This document shows positions 40,718 through 50,079 of a stretch of DNA of 64,000 bases, piece after piece (the first letter of the stretch is position 1; every line of letters begins with the position of its first letter). Both the position numbers and the translations under genes were made by a program. Under the pieces are notes generated by a model. That model was not told where the DNA came from. It was given only the letters and a program-made list of their open reading frames with translations, and made no database searches. The stretch covers positions 3,906,001 through 3,970,000 of the forward strand of contig NZ_CP021354.1 in NCBI RefSeq assembly GCF_003130705.1, given 5' to 3'. The DNA comes from Rhodococcus oxybenzonivorans (GTDB lineage: Bacteria; Actinomycetota; Actinomycetes; Mycobacteriales; Mycobacteriaceae).

Positions 40718-42333
40718 CCGATTCCACACGAATGGGGGGCGTGGGAAGCGGGACGCGCCCGCCCGACCACACGGAGCCGGGCATGTTCTGCCTGGTTCTG
40801 CACTCGCACCTGCCCTGGCTCGCCCATCACGGCCGCTGGCCCGTCGGAGAGGAGTGGCTGTACCAGTCGTGGGCCGCGTCGTACCTTCCCCTCACGGCCA
40901 TGTTGCGGCGACTGTCCGACGAAGGCCGCTCCCACCTCCTGACTCTGGGGATCACCCCGGTCCTCGCCGCACAACTCGATGATCCGCACTGCCTGTCGGG
41001 CATGCATCACTGGCTGGGGAATTGGCAGATCCGAGCTCACGAAGCTGCCGGAATGCCCGATGCCGCACACCGCGATCTCGGCGCCCGGGAGCACCGCGCC
41101 TCCGCCGATGCCCTCACCGATTTCGAACTGCGGTGGCGGCACGGCGGCTCGCCCGTCCTACGCGATCTTCTCGATCGGGAAGCCTTCGAGCTTCTCGGCG
41201 GCCCCCTCGCGCACCCGTTCCAGCCGCTGCTCGAGCCACGACTGCGCGAATTCTCCTTGAGGGAAGGACTCGCCGACGCGAAGAACAGGTGGAACACCAC
41301 ACCCACGGGCATCTGGGGTCCCGAATGCGCCTACACCCCGGGCATGGAGATCGGCTACGCCGAGGCGGGGGTCACCCACTTCATGGTCGACGGTCCCGCC
41401 CTGCGCGGGGACACCTCCCTCGGCCGGCCGGTCCGAGACTCCGACGTGGTCGCGTTCGGCCGCGACCTGCAGGTCAGTTACCGGGTGTGGTCGCCGAAGT
41501 CGGGTTACCCAGGCCATGGCGCCTACCGGGACTTCCACACCTACGACCATGCCACCGGACTGAAGCCCGCCCGGGTCACCGGCCGCACGGTGGACTCGGC
41601 GGACAAGGCGCCGTACGACCCGGAACTGGCGTCCGCCGCCGTCGACCGGCACGTCGCCGACTTCGTTTCCACGGTCCGCAGGCGACTGCGCGGAGAGGCC
41701 GAGCGAATCGGGCGCCCAGCGGTCGTCGTTGCGGCCTTCGATACCGAGTTGTTCGGGCACTGGTGGCACGAAGGGCCCGAGTGGCTCGAGAAGGTGCTGC
41801 GCGCTCTCCCCGAGGCGGGAATCCGGGTCGGCACCCTCGAGGACGCCCGCACCCAGGGATACGTCGGTGCGCCGGTCCCCCTGGAGAACTCGTCGTGGGG
41901 GTCCGGCAAGGACTGGCGGGTGTGGGCGGGCGAGAAGGTGTCCGATCTGGTGGCACTCAACTCGGAGGTGGTCGCGGCCGCACTGGACACGGTCGACAAA
42001 GCCCGTAGCCTCGGTTCTGCACCCGGAAGACCCGAACTCCGCAACCGCGTCAACGATCAGATTCTGCGAGAGGCACTCATGACGGTGTCGAGCGACTGGG
42101 CATTCATGGTCAGCAAGGACTCTGCGGCGGAGTATGCGCGCGACCGGGCACACAAGCACGCGCACGCGATGCGCGAGATCGCGGCCGCGGTGGCTGCGGG
42201 CAACGACGCGTCGGCGGCGCGCCTCGCGGCCGGATGGAACGCGGCCGACGGCCTGTTCCCCGGTCTGGACGCCCGGCGCCTGCCTGCCCGTTCCGCAGCA
42301 TCGGCGGTCGGCGTCTCGGGAGTGGCCTCGTGA
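40714..42333 (+). CDS. GH57 alpha-1,4-glucan branching enzyme
   Basis: The 539-residue glycoside hydrolase family 57 enzyme has the nucleophile glutamate in GIWGPECAYTPG and the acid/base aspartate in AAFDTELFGHWW, followed by the DUF1957 C-terminal domain. The N-terminal LHSHLPWLAHHGRWPVGE segment is also typical. It would introduce alpha-1,6 branches in a short glucan, in mycobacteria the methylglucose lipopolysaccharide. Both ends overlap neighbours by GTGA, so the three genes 39914-43574 are translationally coupled. Confidence 0.9.
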   Translation: MTDSTRMGGVGSGTRPPDHTEPGMFCLVLHSHLPWLAHHGRWPVGEEWLYQSWAASYLPLTAMLRRLSDEGRSHLLTLGITPVLAAQLDDPHCLSGMHHWLGNWQIRAHEAAGMPDAAHRDLGAREHRASADALTDFELRWRHGGSPVLRDLLDREAFELLGGPLAHPFQPLLEPRLREFSLREGLADAKNRWNTTPTGIWGPECAYTPGMEIGYAEAGVTHFMVDGPALRGDTSLGRPVRDSDVVAFGRDLQVSYRVWSPKSGYPGHGAYRDFHTYDHATGLKPARVTGRTVDSADKAPYDPELASAAVDRHVADFVSTVRRRLRGEAERIGRPAVVVAAFDTELFGHWWHEGPEWLEKVLRALPEAGIRVGTLEDARTQGYVGAPVPLENSSWGSGKDWRVWAGEKVSDLVALNSEVVAAALDTVDKARSLGSAPGRPELRNRVNDQILREALMTVSSDWAFMVSKDSAAEYARDRAHKHAHAMREIAAAVAAGNDASAARLAAGWNAADGLFPGLDARRLPARSAASAVGVSGVAS

Positions 42334-43574
42334 AGATCCTCATCGTGTCGTGGGAGTACCCGCCGGTGGTCGTGGGCGGCCTCGGCCGCCACGTGCACCA
42401 CCTCGCGACCGCTCTTGCCGCCGCCGGCCACGAGGTGGTGGTGCTGTCGCGGCGGCCGTCGGGAACCGATGCGTCCACGCACCCCACCGTCACCCACATC
42501 GAAGAAGGCGTACTCGTCGTCGCCGTCGCCGAGGATCCGCCGCATTTCGTGTTCGGCGAGGACATGCTGGCGTGGACACTTGCGATGGGGCATGCCATGG
42601 TGCGGGCCGGCGTCGCCCTGCACAAGCCGGGTGTCGGAGAAGGCTGGCAGCCCGACGTGGTGCATGCCCACGACTGGCTGGTGGCACATCCGGCCATCGC
42701 ACTCGCCGAATTCTACGATGTGCCTTTGGTATCCACGTTGCACGCCACCGAAGCCGGCCGCCACAGCGGCTGGGTGTCGGGCCGCATCAACCGTCAGGTG
42801 CATTCGGTCGAATGGTGGCTGGCCAACGACTCCGATGCGCTGATCACCTGCTCGGCATCGATGCAGGACGAGGTGACCACCCTATACGGTCCTCAGCTCC
42901 CGCCGATCACTGTGATACGCAACGGGATCGACGTGACCACGTGGAATTTCCGTCGGCGCGCGCCGCGATCGGGTCCACCCAAACTGTTGTTCGTCGGCCG
43001 CCTCGAGTACGAGAAGGGGGTGCAGGATGCGATCGCCGCGCTTCCCCGTATCCGCCGGAGTCACCCGGGGACCACGCTGTCGATCGCGGGTGAGGGCACC
43101 CAGTTCACCTGGCTCTATCAGCAGGCCCGCACTCACCGCGTTGCCCGTGCCGTCAACTTCCTCGGCAATCTCGACCACTCCGAACTGCTGAGCTGGCTCC
43201 ACGGCGCCGATGCGATCGTGCTGCCCAGCCGTTACGAGCCGTTCGGCATCATCGCGCTCGAGGCTGCCGCCTCCGGAACTCCGCTGGTGACGTCTACTGC
43301 CGGTGGTCTCGGCGAGGCGGTCGTAGACGGAGTGACCGGCATGTCCTTCCTCCCCGGCGATGTCACGGGACTCACCTCCGCGGTTCGGGAGGTCCTCGAC
43401 GATCCCGCGGCGGCGCAGCAACGAGCAGTGGCCGCCCGCGACCGCCTCACCGCGGATTTCGACTGGCACACAGTGGCCGAGGACACGGCACACGTTTACG
43501 CCGGTGCCAAACGCCGCGTGCGACATCCCTTGGCGCGCCCGGTTATTCCCGAGCGCCCCCTACCCGGACGCTGA
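42330..43574 (+). CDS. GT4-family alpha-1,4-glucosyltransferase (Rv3032-like)
   Basis: The 414-residue GT-B glycosyltransferase starts with KILIVSWEYPPVVVGGLGRHV, the glycogen-synthase-like acceptor loop. It has the LLFVGRLEYEKGV junction and the donor-site motif RYEPFGIIALEAAASG near residue 315. In mycobacteria the orthologue elongates alpha-1,4-glucan of methylglucose lipopolysaccharide and glycogen. The GTG overlaps the GH57 stop. Confidence 0.9.
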   Translation: MKILIVSWEYPPVVVGGLGRHVHHLATALAAAGHEVVVLSRRPSGTDASTHPTVTHIEEGVLVVAVAEDPPHFVFGEDMLAWTLAMGHAMVRAGVALHKPGVGEGWQPDVVHAHDWLVAHPAIALAEFYDVPLVSTLHATEAGRHSGWVSGRINRQVHSVEWWLANDSDALITCSASMQDEVTTLYGPQLPPITVIRNGIDVTTWNFRRRAPRSGPPKLLFVGRLEYEKGVQDAIAALPRIRRSHPGTTLSIAGEGTQFTWLYQQARTHRVARAVNFLGNLDHSELLSWLHGADAIVLPSRYEPFGIIALEAAASGTPLVTSTAGGLGEAVVDGVTGMSFLPGDVTGLTSAVREVLDDPAAAQQRAVAARDRLTADFDWHTVAEDTAHVYAGAKRRVRHPLARPVIPERPLPGR

Positions 43575-43582
43575 GTCGCGAG

Positions 43583-43631
43583 GGCGAATGTACCGCCGGA
43601 CGCCTCCAGCGCGCCGAACGGTACATTCGCC
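43583..43631. terminator. Hairpin between GT4 gene and DUF3253 gene
   Basis: Perfect 13-bp arms (43583-43595 and 43619-43631) with a 23-nt loop separate two convergent genes and end exactly at the DUF3253 stop codon. Confidence 0.65.
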
Positions 43632-43886
43632 TCACTCACGGAGACGGCGAATCCGGATCGGACCGCGCACCGAGTCCGGATCCACCACCGCACCCCTCTG
43701 GGTGATCTCGACTTCACCTGCCGCGACAAGGCGTCGGGCGGCCTGCCGCACCGGCTCCATGAGAGGTCGCCACTCGTCGGGGGCGATCGCGCGGGCCACG
43801 TCCGACGGGCAGATACTCGAATCCGCCGCCCGCGCATACAGCAGCTCGCGGATACGATCCTCGAGTTCGCGGTCCGAGACGCCCAT
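43632..43886 (-). CDS. DUF3253 protein
   Basis: This 84-residue protein matches the DUF3253 pattern: an acidic helical N-terminus, ICPSDVARAIAPDEWRPLMEPVRQ, and a C-terminal VDPDSVRGPIRIR strand. The fold resembles a small winged helix (inference), and the function is unknown. It lies alone between two hairpin or gap regions. Confidence 0.8.
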   Translation of the reverse strand: MGVSDRELEDRIRELLYARAADSSICPSDVARAIAPDEWRPLMEPVRQAARRLVAAGEVEITQRGAVVDPDSVRGPIRIRRLRE

Positions 43887-43907
43887 GGGTCGACTATGCC
43901 ACCCGGC

Positions 43908-44651
43908 TCAGCCCTCCCGGGCGGCCTTCTTGCGGGCAATGTCCTCGAGTGCGGCGATGTACTTGGCCCGCTCCTCGGCGCCGGCCTCCCACTCGGCCCT
44001 GCGATTCTTCACGGCCTTCGCGGGCGATCCCACTGCGATGCTGAAATCAGGGATGTCGCCCTTGACGACGGCGTGGGCGCCGAGCACGCAACCGCGTCCC
44101 ACCCGGGTGTTGCGGAGCACCGTGACCTTCGCGGCCACCCAGGTATCGGGACCGATGCGTACCGGGCCCTTCACAATGCCCTGATCCTTGATGGGCACGT
44201 TGATGTCGTCCATGCGGTGATCGAAGTCGGTGATGTAGCACCAGTCGGCGACGAGCGTGGACGCTCCGATCTCGATGTCGAGGTACGTGTTGACCACATT
44301 GTCCTTGCCGAACACCACCTTGTCGCCGATGCGCAGCGACCCCTCGTGGCACCGGATCGCGTTGCCGTCACCGATGTGGACCCAGCGACCGATTTCGAGG
44401 CGGGACAGATCCGGAGTCGAGTGGATCTCCACGCGCTTGCCGAGGAACACCATGCCCCGCAGGATCACGTGCGGGTTGGCGAGCTTGAACTTGGCCAGCC
44501 GGTAGTACCGCACCAGGTACCACGGGGTGTACGCCTTGTTCGCCAGCACCCAGCGCAGCGAGTCGAGGGTCAGGAAGCGGGCCTGCTCGCTGTCCTTCCG
44601 CCGGGATCCCTTCCACCTCGTACGCAACGGTGCGCCCCACATGCTCGTCAT
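43908..44651 (-). CDS. Left-handed beta-helix acyltransferase (Rv3034c-like)
   Basis: The 247-residue protein carries hexapeptide repeats (ILRGMVFLGKRVEIHS, LEIGRWVHIGDGNAI, GPVRIGPDTWVAAKVTVLRNTRVGRGCVLGA read in sixes), the mark of the LbH acetyl/acyltransferase fold, and the VGSPAKAVKNR ending. In mycobacteria this gene lies in the methylglucose lipopolysaccharide locus and is proposed to acylate the polysaccharide. Here it lies in the same neighbourhood but on the opposite strand from the GT genes. Confidence 0.82.
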   Translation of the reverse strand: MTSMWGAPLRTRWKGSRRKDSEQARFLTLDSLRWVLANKAYTPWYLVRYYRLAKFKLANPHVILRGMVFLGKRVEIHSTPDLSRLEIGRWVHIGDGNAIRCHEGSLRIGDKVVFGKDNVVNTYLDIEIGASTLVADWCYITDFDHRMDDINVPIKDQGIVKGPVRIGPDTWVAAKVTVLRNTRVGRGCVLGAHAVVKGDIPDFSIAVGSPAKAVKNRRAEWEAGAEERAKYIAALEDIARKKAAREG

Positions 44652-44790
44652 AGCCCGTCAGCCTACGTTCACCCACCGGAGCCGTGCGCGGGTGTGTCCG
44701 GACACCGACACCGTTCGGGGTGTGCCGATCGTGCCTGCCTCGGCGGGATAGTCTCTGGGCCGAGCGTTTGTCGAAAACTGAGGAGATGTA

Positions 44791-46098
44791 ATGCGGCGGG
44801 TCCTACGTTCGTCAGTACTGGCGCTGGCGACGATCTCGGCTGTCGTCCTCAGCGGCTGCGGGGGCGGGGCGCACGTCGACGACATCTTCTCCGCGGGCGG
44901 GTGGCCGGGGATGCATGCGGACGCCCGCAACAGTGACACCAGTCCGGTGACAGGGTCGCGCGACATCTCACTCGCGTGGTCGCGGCCCCTCGGTGGGCCG
45001 GTGGCGAACTACGCATCCGTGGCGGCAAGCGGCCAGATCTTCCTCACCGCTCGCACCGAGAAGGGGTGCAATCTCTTCTCCTTCCAGATGGAGAGCGGCC
45101 GCAAACGCTGGTGCCGCCAGCTTGCCCCCGGAGTCGTGGCGTCCACCCCGGTGGTCGACGGCGCCGCCAATGTCTACGTGGGCGAGAACGGCGCCATGAA
45201 CTCGTTCAACGAACACGGCCAGTTACGTTGGCGCACACCGGTGGTCGGAACGCCGCTGTCGGCACAATTCACGGGCGACGGCAACCTCCTGTTCATCACC
45301 CAGCTCGGGCAGATCAGCGTGCTCGATCCGCAGACCGGGCAGAAAGTGGTGGCGTCGTACGACCTCATCCCACCACCGTCCGTCGCCGACGGCGCGAACG
45401 TGGACATCCTTCCCGACGACAAGGGCCTCAGCGGCTGCTTCTTCGGCTCCCCCGACTGCCCGGTGGCCAACATGCCGGCCATCGACCTGGCGTCCGGCAC
45501 GTTCTACTTCACGTTCTATGCGCCCGGCGCGACCGAGGCCGACCTCGTCGCGATGAAATACTCCGGCGGCGACAATCCCACGATCAGCCAGGAATGGTCC
45601 AGCGACACCCTGCCGGGGGGCAGCGCATCGAGCCCCGATCTGTCGGCTGACGGTTCCGTCGTCTACATCAACGACAACTGGGGCACGGTGTGGGCGATCG
45701 ACGCTGCGACCGGTGATCCGAAGTGGAGTTACGACATCGGGTACGCCGCAGCAGGTAGCCCGTCGACGTCCGCGGACGGTCTGATCATTCCCGCGGGCGG
45801 ACTCGACGGCCACCTCCTCGCACTGCAGGACAAGGGCGACCACGCCGAACTCGTTTGGGAGCGCAAGGATCTACGGCATTTGGGAGTCCCCGCCCAGACG
45901 GCCGGATCCACCGGCTACTCGGTGGTCCGCGAGGGTGTCGACGGACTGGCGGTGCTCACGTTCGACACCTCCACCGGCGAAACGCTCGATCAGGACACCC
46001 TGCCGGGGGCGAAGGGATTCACCGTCGGCACGTCCATCGGCCCTGAGGGTGAGGTCCTCACTCCGACGCTGCTCGGGGAGCTGTTCGTCCTCCGCTGA
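44791..46098 (+). CDS. PQQ-like beta-propeller lipoprotein (Rv3035-like)
   Basis: The 435-residue protein has a signal peptide ending in LSGC (Cys23) and a series of WD-like blades (for example VVDGAANVYVGENGAMNSF and YINDNWGTVWAIDAATGDP). These match the PQQ-binding-like/BamB-type repeat family. It should be anchored to the outer face of the membrane. No cofactor use is proven. GAGGAG lies 5 nt before ATG 44791. A palindromic repeat follows the stop. Confidence 0.85.
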   Translation: MRRVLRSSVLALATISAVVLSGCGGGAHVDDIFSAGGWPGMHADARNSDTSPVTGSRDISLAWSRPLGGPVANYASVAASGQIFLTARTEKGCNLFSFQMESGRKRWCRQLAPGVVASTPVVDGAANVYVGENGAMNSFNEHGQLRWRTPVVGTPLSAQFTGDGNLLFITQLGQISVLDPQTGQKVVASYDLIPPPSVADGANVDILPDDKGLSGCFFGSPDCPVANMPAIDLASGTFYFTFYAPGATEADLVAMKYSGGDNPTISQEWSSDTLPGGSASSPDLSADGSVVYINDNWGTVWAIDAATGDPKWSYDIGYAAAGSPSTSADGLIIPAGGLDGHLLALQDKGDHAELVWERKDLRHLGVPAQTAGSTGYSVVREGVDGLAVLTFDTSTGETLDQDTLPGAKGFTVGTSIGPEGEVLTPTLLGELFVLR

Positions 46099-46144
46099 CC
46101 CGTGAGTACTTATTAACGTCCGGCGGTTAATAAGTACTCACGGG
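46099..46144. repeat. Dispersed palindromic repeat, copy 1
   Basis: Perfect 19-bp arms (46099-46117 and 46126-46144) around an 8-nt loop. The inner 16 bases of the arm, GTGAGTACTTATTAAC, are identical to copy 2 at 61655. It starts right after the PQQ gene stop and covers the stop codon of the convergent THUMP-like gene, so it may also end transcription on both sides. Confidence 0.85.
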
Positions 46145-47295
46145 CGCGGAGCGCAGATGAAGGCGACGCCCGATCGGCCGATCCGCGTGATCACCACACT
46201 GAGCGAGCGGCTTCCGCGGAGCTTCAACTTGGGACGCAGCACGGCCGGATCAACGTCGACGCCGCGCACGAGGATCTCCGCCGCACCGCAGTCGTGGCGG
46301 GCGAGCTCCTGCCGCAGCGACTTCTCCGAATATTTCACCTGCTCGAGAATTCGAAAGCCCCGCACGCCCGCGGGAACCGAATCGCCCGTGAGATAAGCGA
46401 TCCGAGGATCGAGCTGCCACAGTCCGTGCCGGGCGGCGTAGTGCCGCACCAAACCCGCCCGGACAACAGCCCCGTCAGGATCGACGATCCACTCCCCCGG
46501 CGCGCGTTCGGGGATGTCGTCGTCCTCGGCGTCCGTCACCGTCCACACCGCGCCTCCGGAGTCGAGGACGCTTGCCCGGCGAGTGACTCCGGCGCCCGAC
46601 AGTCCGGCCGACCACAGGCACGCCTCACGGACGCCACCGTCGAGGGACACGACCTCGACCTCGCCTTCCCAGTCGAGCCGATCGAAAGCGAGGCCGGGAG
46701 CGCATTTCACCGCGAGATCACGGCCTCGGTACGCGTCGATGAGGTCGGGTAGTGGCGGCTCGAGAGCAGCGGGATCATGCGTGCGCCTGCCACCCGACCG
46801 CCGCGCCGGATCTGCGAGCACGACGGTGTCGCGGGTACACGGCACCAATGCGTCTGCGCGCACGATCGCCGCAGCGGGCACATTGTGCCGGGCCATGCGC
46901 AGCCGGACGGGATCGATGTCGCTGCCGACCACCGTATCGGCCGTCCCGATGACAGCAGCGAGTTCCGCACCGATCGAGCAGGTCACGTCGTGAACGTTCC
47001 GCTCTGCCAGGCGCCTCGCGCGGTGGGCTGCCACGGCACGCGGAGTCGCCTGTTGCAGTGCATCATCGGTGAAGAGCCAGTGCTCGCTGCCGGGCAACTT
47101 GGCCGAGGCCTTGCGCCGCAACAGCACCGTCTCCACCAGCATGGCTACCCGAGAGCCGAAACGCGAACGCGCCCGGCCGATATCGGCCAGGCGCGTCGAC
47201 GTGGTCAACGCAAGTTCGTCTACCTCGGCGAGAGCTGCTGCGCCTGCAGCACTCTGCAGGAACTCCACGTCTTCGGGAGTGAACGCATAGCCCAA
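46138..47295 (-). CDS. THUMP-like class I SAM methyltransferase (Rv3037c-like)
   Basis: The 385-residue protein has a class I methyltransferase core (DVTCSIGAELAAVIGTADTVVGSDIDPVRLRMA) and a C-terminal THUMP-like domain. The mycobacterial homologue has been discussed as a methyltransferase of methylglucose lipopolysaccharide, but an RNA substrate is also possible. The only available upstream start is TTG at 47295, one base after the stop of the preceding gene; an in-frame stop lies seven codons upstream, so the start is either this or internal. Confidence 0.72.
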   Translation of the reverse strand: MGYAFTPEDVEFLQSAAGAAALAEVDELALTTSTRLADIGRARSRFGSRVAMLVETVLLRRKASAKLPGSEHWLFTDDALQQATPRAVAAHRARRLAERNVHDVTCSIGAELAAVIGTADTVVGSDIDPVRLRMARHNVPAAAIVRADALVPCTRDTVVLADPARRSGGRRTHDPAALEPPLPDLIDAYRGRDLAVKCAPGLAFDRLDWEGEVEVVSLDGGVREACLWSAGLSGAGVTRRASVLDSGGAVWTVTDAEDDDIPERAPGEWIVDPDGAVVRAGLVRHYAARHGLWQLDPRIAYLTGDSVPAGVRGFRILEQVKYSEKSLRQELARHDCGAAEILVRGVDVDPAVLRPKLKLRGSRSLSVVITRIGRSGVAFICAPRP

Positions 47296-47296
47296 T

Positions 47297-48268
47297 TCAG
47301 TTGCCGGGCTTCACGCCGGTGATCATGACGTTGTAGAAGAAACCGCGCGGCACCACATGGCGGAGGATCTTCTCGTCGACCCAGCTGAGCGTCTTCCATC
47401 CGGTGAACGCGAAACGGCCCCAGCCCCAGCCCAACTTCTCCGGCGGAACAGCGGCCTCGAAGGTGCGGACGGGCCACCCGAGCAGGGCGGCTGCGAATTC
47501 CTCGGTGGCGGCGTGCACCTGCGCGGCGCCCGCGGACTCGGCGATCTTCTCGAGATCACTCGGATCGAACGTGTGGAGATCGACGACGGCTTCCAGTGCC
47601 GCAGCGCGGGAGGATTCGTCCAGTTCCGCCTGCGGGCGACGCCAATCGGCAAGGAAGGGCAGCTTGGTGACACGCGTCGTGGTCTCCCAGGTGACGCGGC
47701 CGAGCCAGCGGGCGTAGAAGTTGCCGATGGTGGTGGGCTCGCCGGCGAACACGAAGCGCCCACCGGGCTTCAGCACCCGCAGTACCTCGCGGAGCGACTG
47801 CTCCACATCCGGGATGTGATGTAGCACAGCGTGCCCGACCACGAGGTCGAACGTGTTGTCTTCGTACGGAATCGTTTCGGCGTCGGCGACACGACCGTCG
47901 ACGGGCAACCCGAGACCCTCGGCGTTGCGCAATGCCACCTTGACCATGCCTGGCGAGAGGTCGGTCACCGAACCGGTCTTCGCGACCCCGCCCTGCATCA
48001 GATTGAGAAGGAAGAAGCCGGTCCCGCAGCCCAGTTCCAGCGCCCGCTCGTACGGAAGGGGCTGATCTCCCGCGACGGCGTCGAAGCGGCCCCGCGCGTA
48101 GTCGATGCACCGCTCATCGTACGAGATGGACCACTTCTCGTCGTACGTCTCGGCTTCCCAGTCGTGGTAGAGCACCTGGGCGAGTTTGGTGTCCTTCAGC
48201 GCCGCCTCGACCTCTTCGGCGGTGGCGTGCGGATGAGGAGCGGGGTCGTCGTGGGCGCTAGCAGTCAT
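47297..48268 (-). CDS. SAM-dependent methyltransferase (Rv3038c-like)
   Basis: The 323-residue protein has a class I methyltransferase domain with LELGCGTGFFLLNLMQGG (motif I), VADAETIPYEDNTFDLVVGHAVLHHI and VLKPGGRFVFAGEPT. The C-terminal 120 residues are specific to this actinobacterial group. The substrate is unknown. It is followed one base later by the THUMP-like gene and probably shares a transcript with it. Confidence 0.8.
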   Translation of the reverse strand: MTASAHDDPAPHPHATAEEVEAALKDTKLAQVLYHDWEAETYDEKWSISYDERCIDYARGRFDAVAGDQPLPYERALELGCGTGFFLLNLMQGGVAKTGSVTDLSPGMVKVALRNAEGLGLPVDGRVADAETIPYEDNTFDLVVGHAVLHHIPDVEQSLREVLRVLKPGGRFVFAGEPTTIGNFYARWLGRVTWETTTRVTKLPFLADWRRPQAELDESSRAAALEAVVDLHTFDPSDLEKIAESAGAAQVHAATEEFAAALLGWPVRTFEAAVPPEKLGWGWGRFAFTGWKTLSWVDEKILRHVVPRGFFYNVMITGVKPGN

Positions 48269-48324
48269 GCGGCAAATCCTACTCGCTGGTAAGAGTGAAC
48301 AGGTTCTAGTTTTCCGGGCTCAGA

Positions 48325-49104
48325 CTACTCGCCGGTGAACTGAGCCTTGCCAGGGCCGTTCTCGATGAACGATTCCATCCCGATCGTGCGGTCCTGGGTG
48401 GCGAACAGGGACGCGAACAGCTGGCGCTCGACCGCCAGTCCGCTGTGCAGGTCGACGTCCAATCCCTGGTCGATGGCGGCTTTCGCCGCGGCCAGCGCGC
48501 GGCCGGCGCCCGTCGTGAACTGGGACGCCCATCGTCGAGCTGCCTCGTACACGTCGTCGGGCGCCACCACCTCGTCGACCAGACCGATCGCCAGCGCCTC
48601 GTCGGCGTTGACGAAGCGCCCGGTGAACACCAGGTCTTTCGCTTTCGAGGGACCGATCAGCCGAGCGAGACGCTGAGTGCCGCCACCACCGGGAATGATG
48701 CCGAGAAGGATCTCGGGGACACCGAGCTTGGCGTTGTCGCCGGCGATCCGCCGGTCCGCCGAGAGTGCGACCTCCAGGCCGCCGCCGAGCGCGTACCCCG
48801 TGATCGCGGCGACGGTCGGCTTGGGAATCTCCGAGACCGCGGCCAGGTCCGATTGCAGATCGGTGATGACATCGGTCATCTGGCCGAAGCTCATCTCGGC
48901 CATCTCCTTGACGTCGGCGCCTGCGGCGAACACCTTCTCTCCGCCGTACACGATCACTGCCTTGACGTCGGGGTGCACTGTCGCTTCCCGTGCGGCGGCC
49001 CGCAACTCCTGTTGCACCTGCCGATTCAGTGCATTCATCGGGGGACGCGCGAGTCGAATGGTGCCGATGCCTTCGGAAACCTCGAGAGTGACGAATTCAG
49101 CCAT
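48325..49104 (-). CDS. Enoyl-CoA hydratase/isomerase family protein (EchA17-like)
   Basis: The 259-residue crotonase-fold protein has AAGADVKEMAEMSFGQ and the oxyanion hole/catalytic Glu region LGGGLEVALSADRRIAGDNAKLGVPEILLGIIPGGGG, with Glu residues where canonical hydratases have them. Hydration of trans-2-enoyl-CoA in fatty acid oxidation is the likely reaction. ATG 49104 (MAEFVTLEVSEGIGTI) is family-consistent; the longer frame is a shadow. etfAB, which serve acyl-CoA dehydrogenases, are about 10 kb away. Confidence 0.88.
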   Translation of the reverse strand: MAEFVTLEVSEGIGTIRLARPPMNALNRQVQQELRAAAREATVHPDVKAVIVYGGEKVFAAGADVKEMAEMSFGQMTDVITDLQSDLAAVSEIPKPTVAAITGYALGGGLEVALSADRRIAGDNAKLGVPEILLGIIPGGGGTQRLARLIGPSKAKDLVFTGRFVNADEALAIGLVDEVVAPDDVYEAARRWASQFTTGAGRALAAAKAAIDQGLDVDLHSGLAVERQLFASLFATQDRTIGMESFIENGPGKAQFTGE

Positions 49105-49115
49105 GAGGCAAGAGG

Positions 49116-50006
49116 CTACTTGCTCCGCTCGGCCGACTCGGCGCGACCCGGCGGTGTCCGCTTCCGTCCCCGCACCGACCACGGGTGCGGGCCTGCCTCG
49201 TAATAACCGTCCTGCCCGGGAAACTCGACCCGAATCGTTTCCTCGTCCGTGATGAGGGTCGGCAGGATCACCGGGATCTCCGGCTCCGCGGCGAGGACCT
49301 CTGCCACCGAATCGAAGTTCTGCAATGCCGTCAGCTGACTCCACGTGGGTGGGAGCAGGACGCTGCCGCCCCCCTTCCATGCGTCCAGGGCCGCCGCGGG
49401 GCTCAGCCAGGTCACTTCCTCGGCTTCGGACGTGGCCCCGTCCGCGATCTGCCCGTCGGGAGCCGCCGCGACGAAGAACCGGGTGTCGTAACGCCGCCCT
49501 TCGCCGATCGGCGTGATCCAATTCGCCCAGGGGCGCAGGAGGTCGGCTCTGAGCACGAGTTCCTCGCGCGCCAGGAACTCACCGAAGGAAAGTTCACGTC
49601 GTTCGAGCGCAATGCGCGCCTGCGCGTAGTGCGACGTGTCGGCCACTACCGTGTCCGTGCTTCCGCCCGCGAGCAGCACCCCACATTCCTCGAAAGTTTC
49701 ACGTACCGCCGCGCACACCAGAGCCTTCGCCCGGGCGGGATCGGTGGAGAAGCGTTCGGCCCACCACTCGACGGGAGGTCCGGCCCACTGCACGTCCGCC
49801 ACGGCATCCGACGGGTCGACACCACCTCCCGGAAACACCGTCATACCTCCGGCGAACGCCATGCCCTTGACGCGGCGCAGGAGGAATACCTCGATGCCGC
49901 CCCCCGCGAGTTCCGGTGTTGCATCCCTGATCAGGATGACCGTCGACGCGTCCTTCGGTGACACGTCGACGGCGTCGACTGCCGCCTGTTCTTGCTTCGA
50001 GACCAT
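49116..50006 (-). CDS. NUDIX hydrolase family protein (Rv3040c-like)
   Basis: The 296-residue protein belongs to the long NUDIX group with the pattern GGMTVFPGGGVD and the NUDIX-box-like CAAVRETFEECGVLLAG. The classic box is partly altered by a large insert between the glycine and the REXXEE part, as in the NUDT19-like group that acts on CoA derivatives. The substrate is not shown. ATG 50006 (MVSKQEQAAVDAVDV) is chosen. It lies 11 bases upstream of the enoyl-CoA hydratase gene. Confidence 0.8.
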   Translation of the reverse strand: MVSKQEQAAVDAVDVSPKDASTVILIRDATPELAGGGIEVFLLRRVKGMAFAGGMTVFPGGGVDPSDAVADVQWAGPPVEWWAERFSTDPARAKALVCAAVRETFEECGVLLAGGSTDTVVADTSHYAQARIALERRELSFGEFLAREELVLRADLLRPWANWITPIGEGRRYDTRFFVAAAPDGQIADGATSEAEEVTWLSPAAALDAWKGGGSVLLPPTWSQLTALQNFDSVAEVLAAEPEIPVILPTLITDEETIRVEFPGQDGYYEAGPHPWSVRGRKRTPPGRAESAERSK

Positions 50007-50079
50007 GATCTTGGAACCTACGCCTCCGGTGATGTGCGTCGCACCGGCACCCCACTGGAACAGGTGCCCGTTTCGACCC

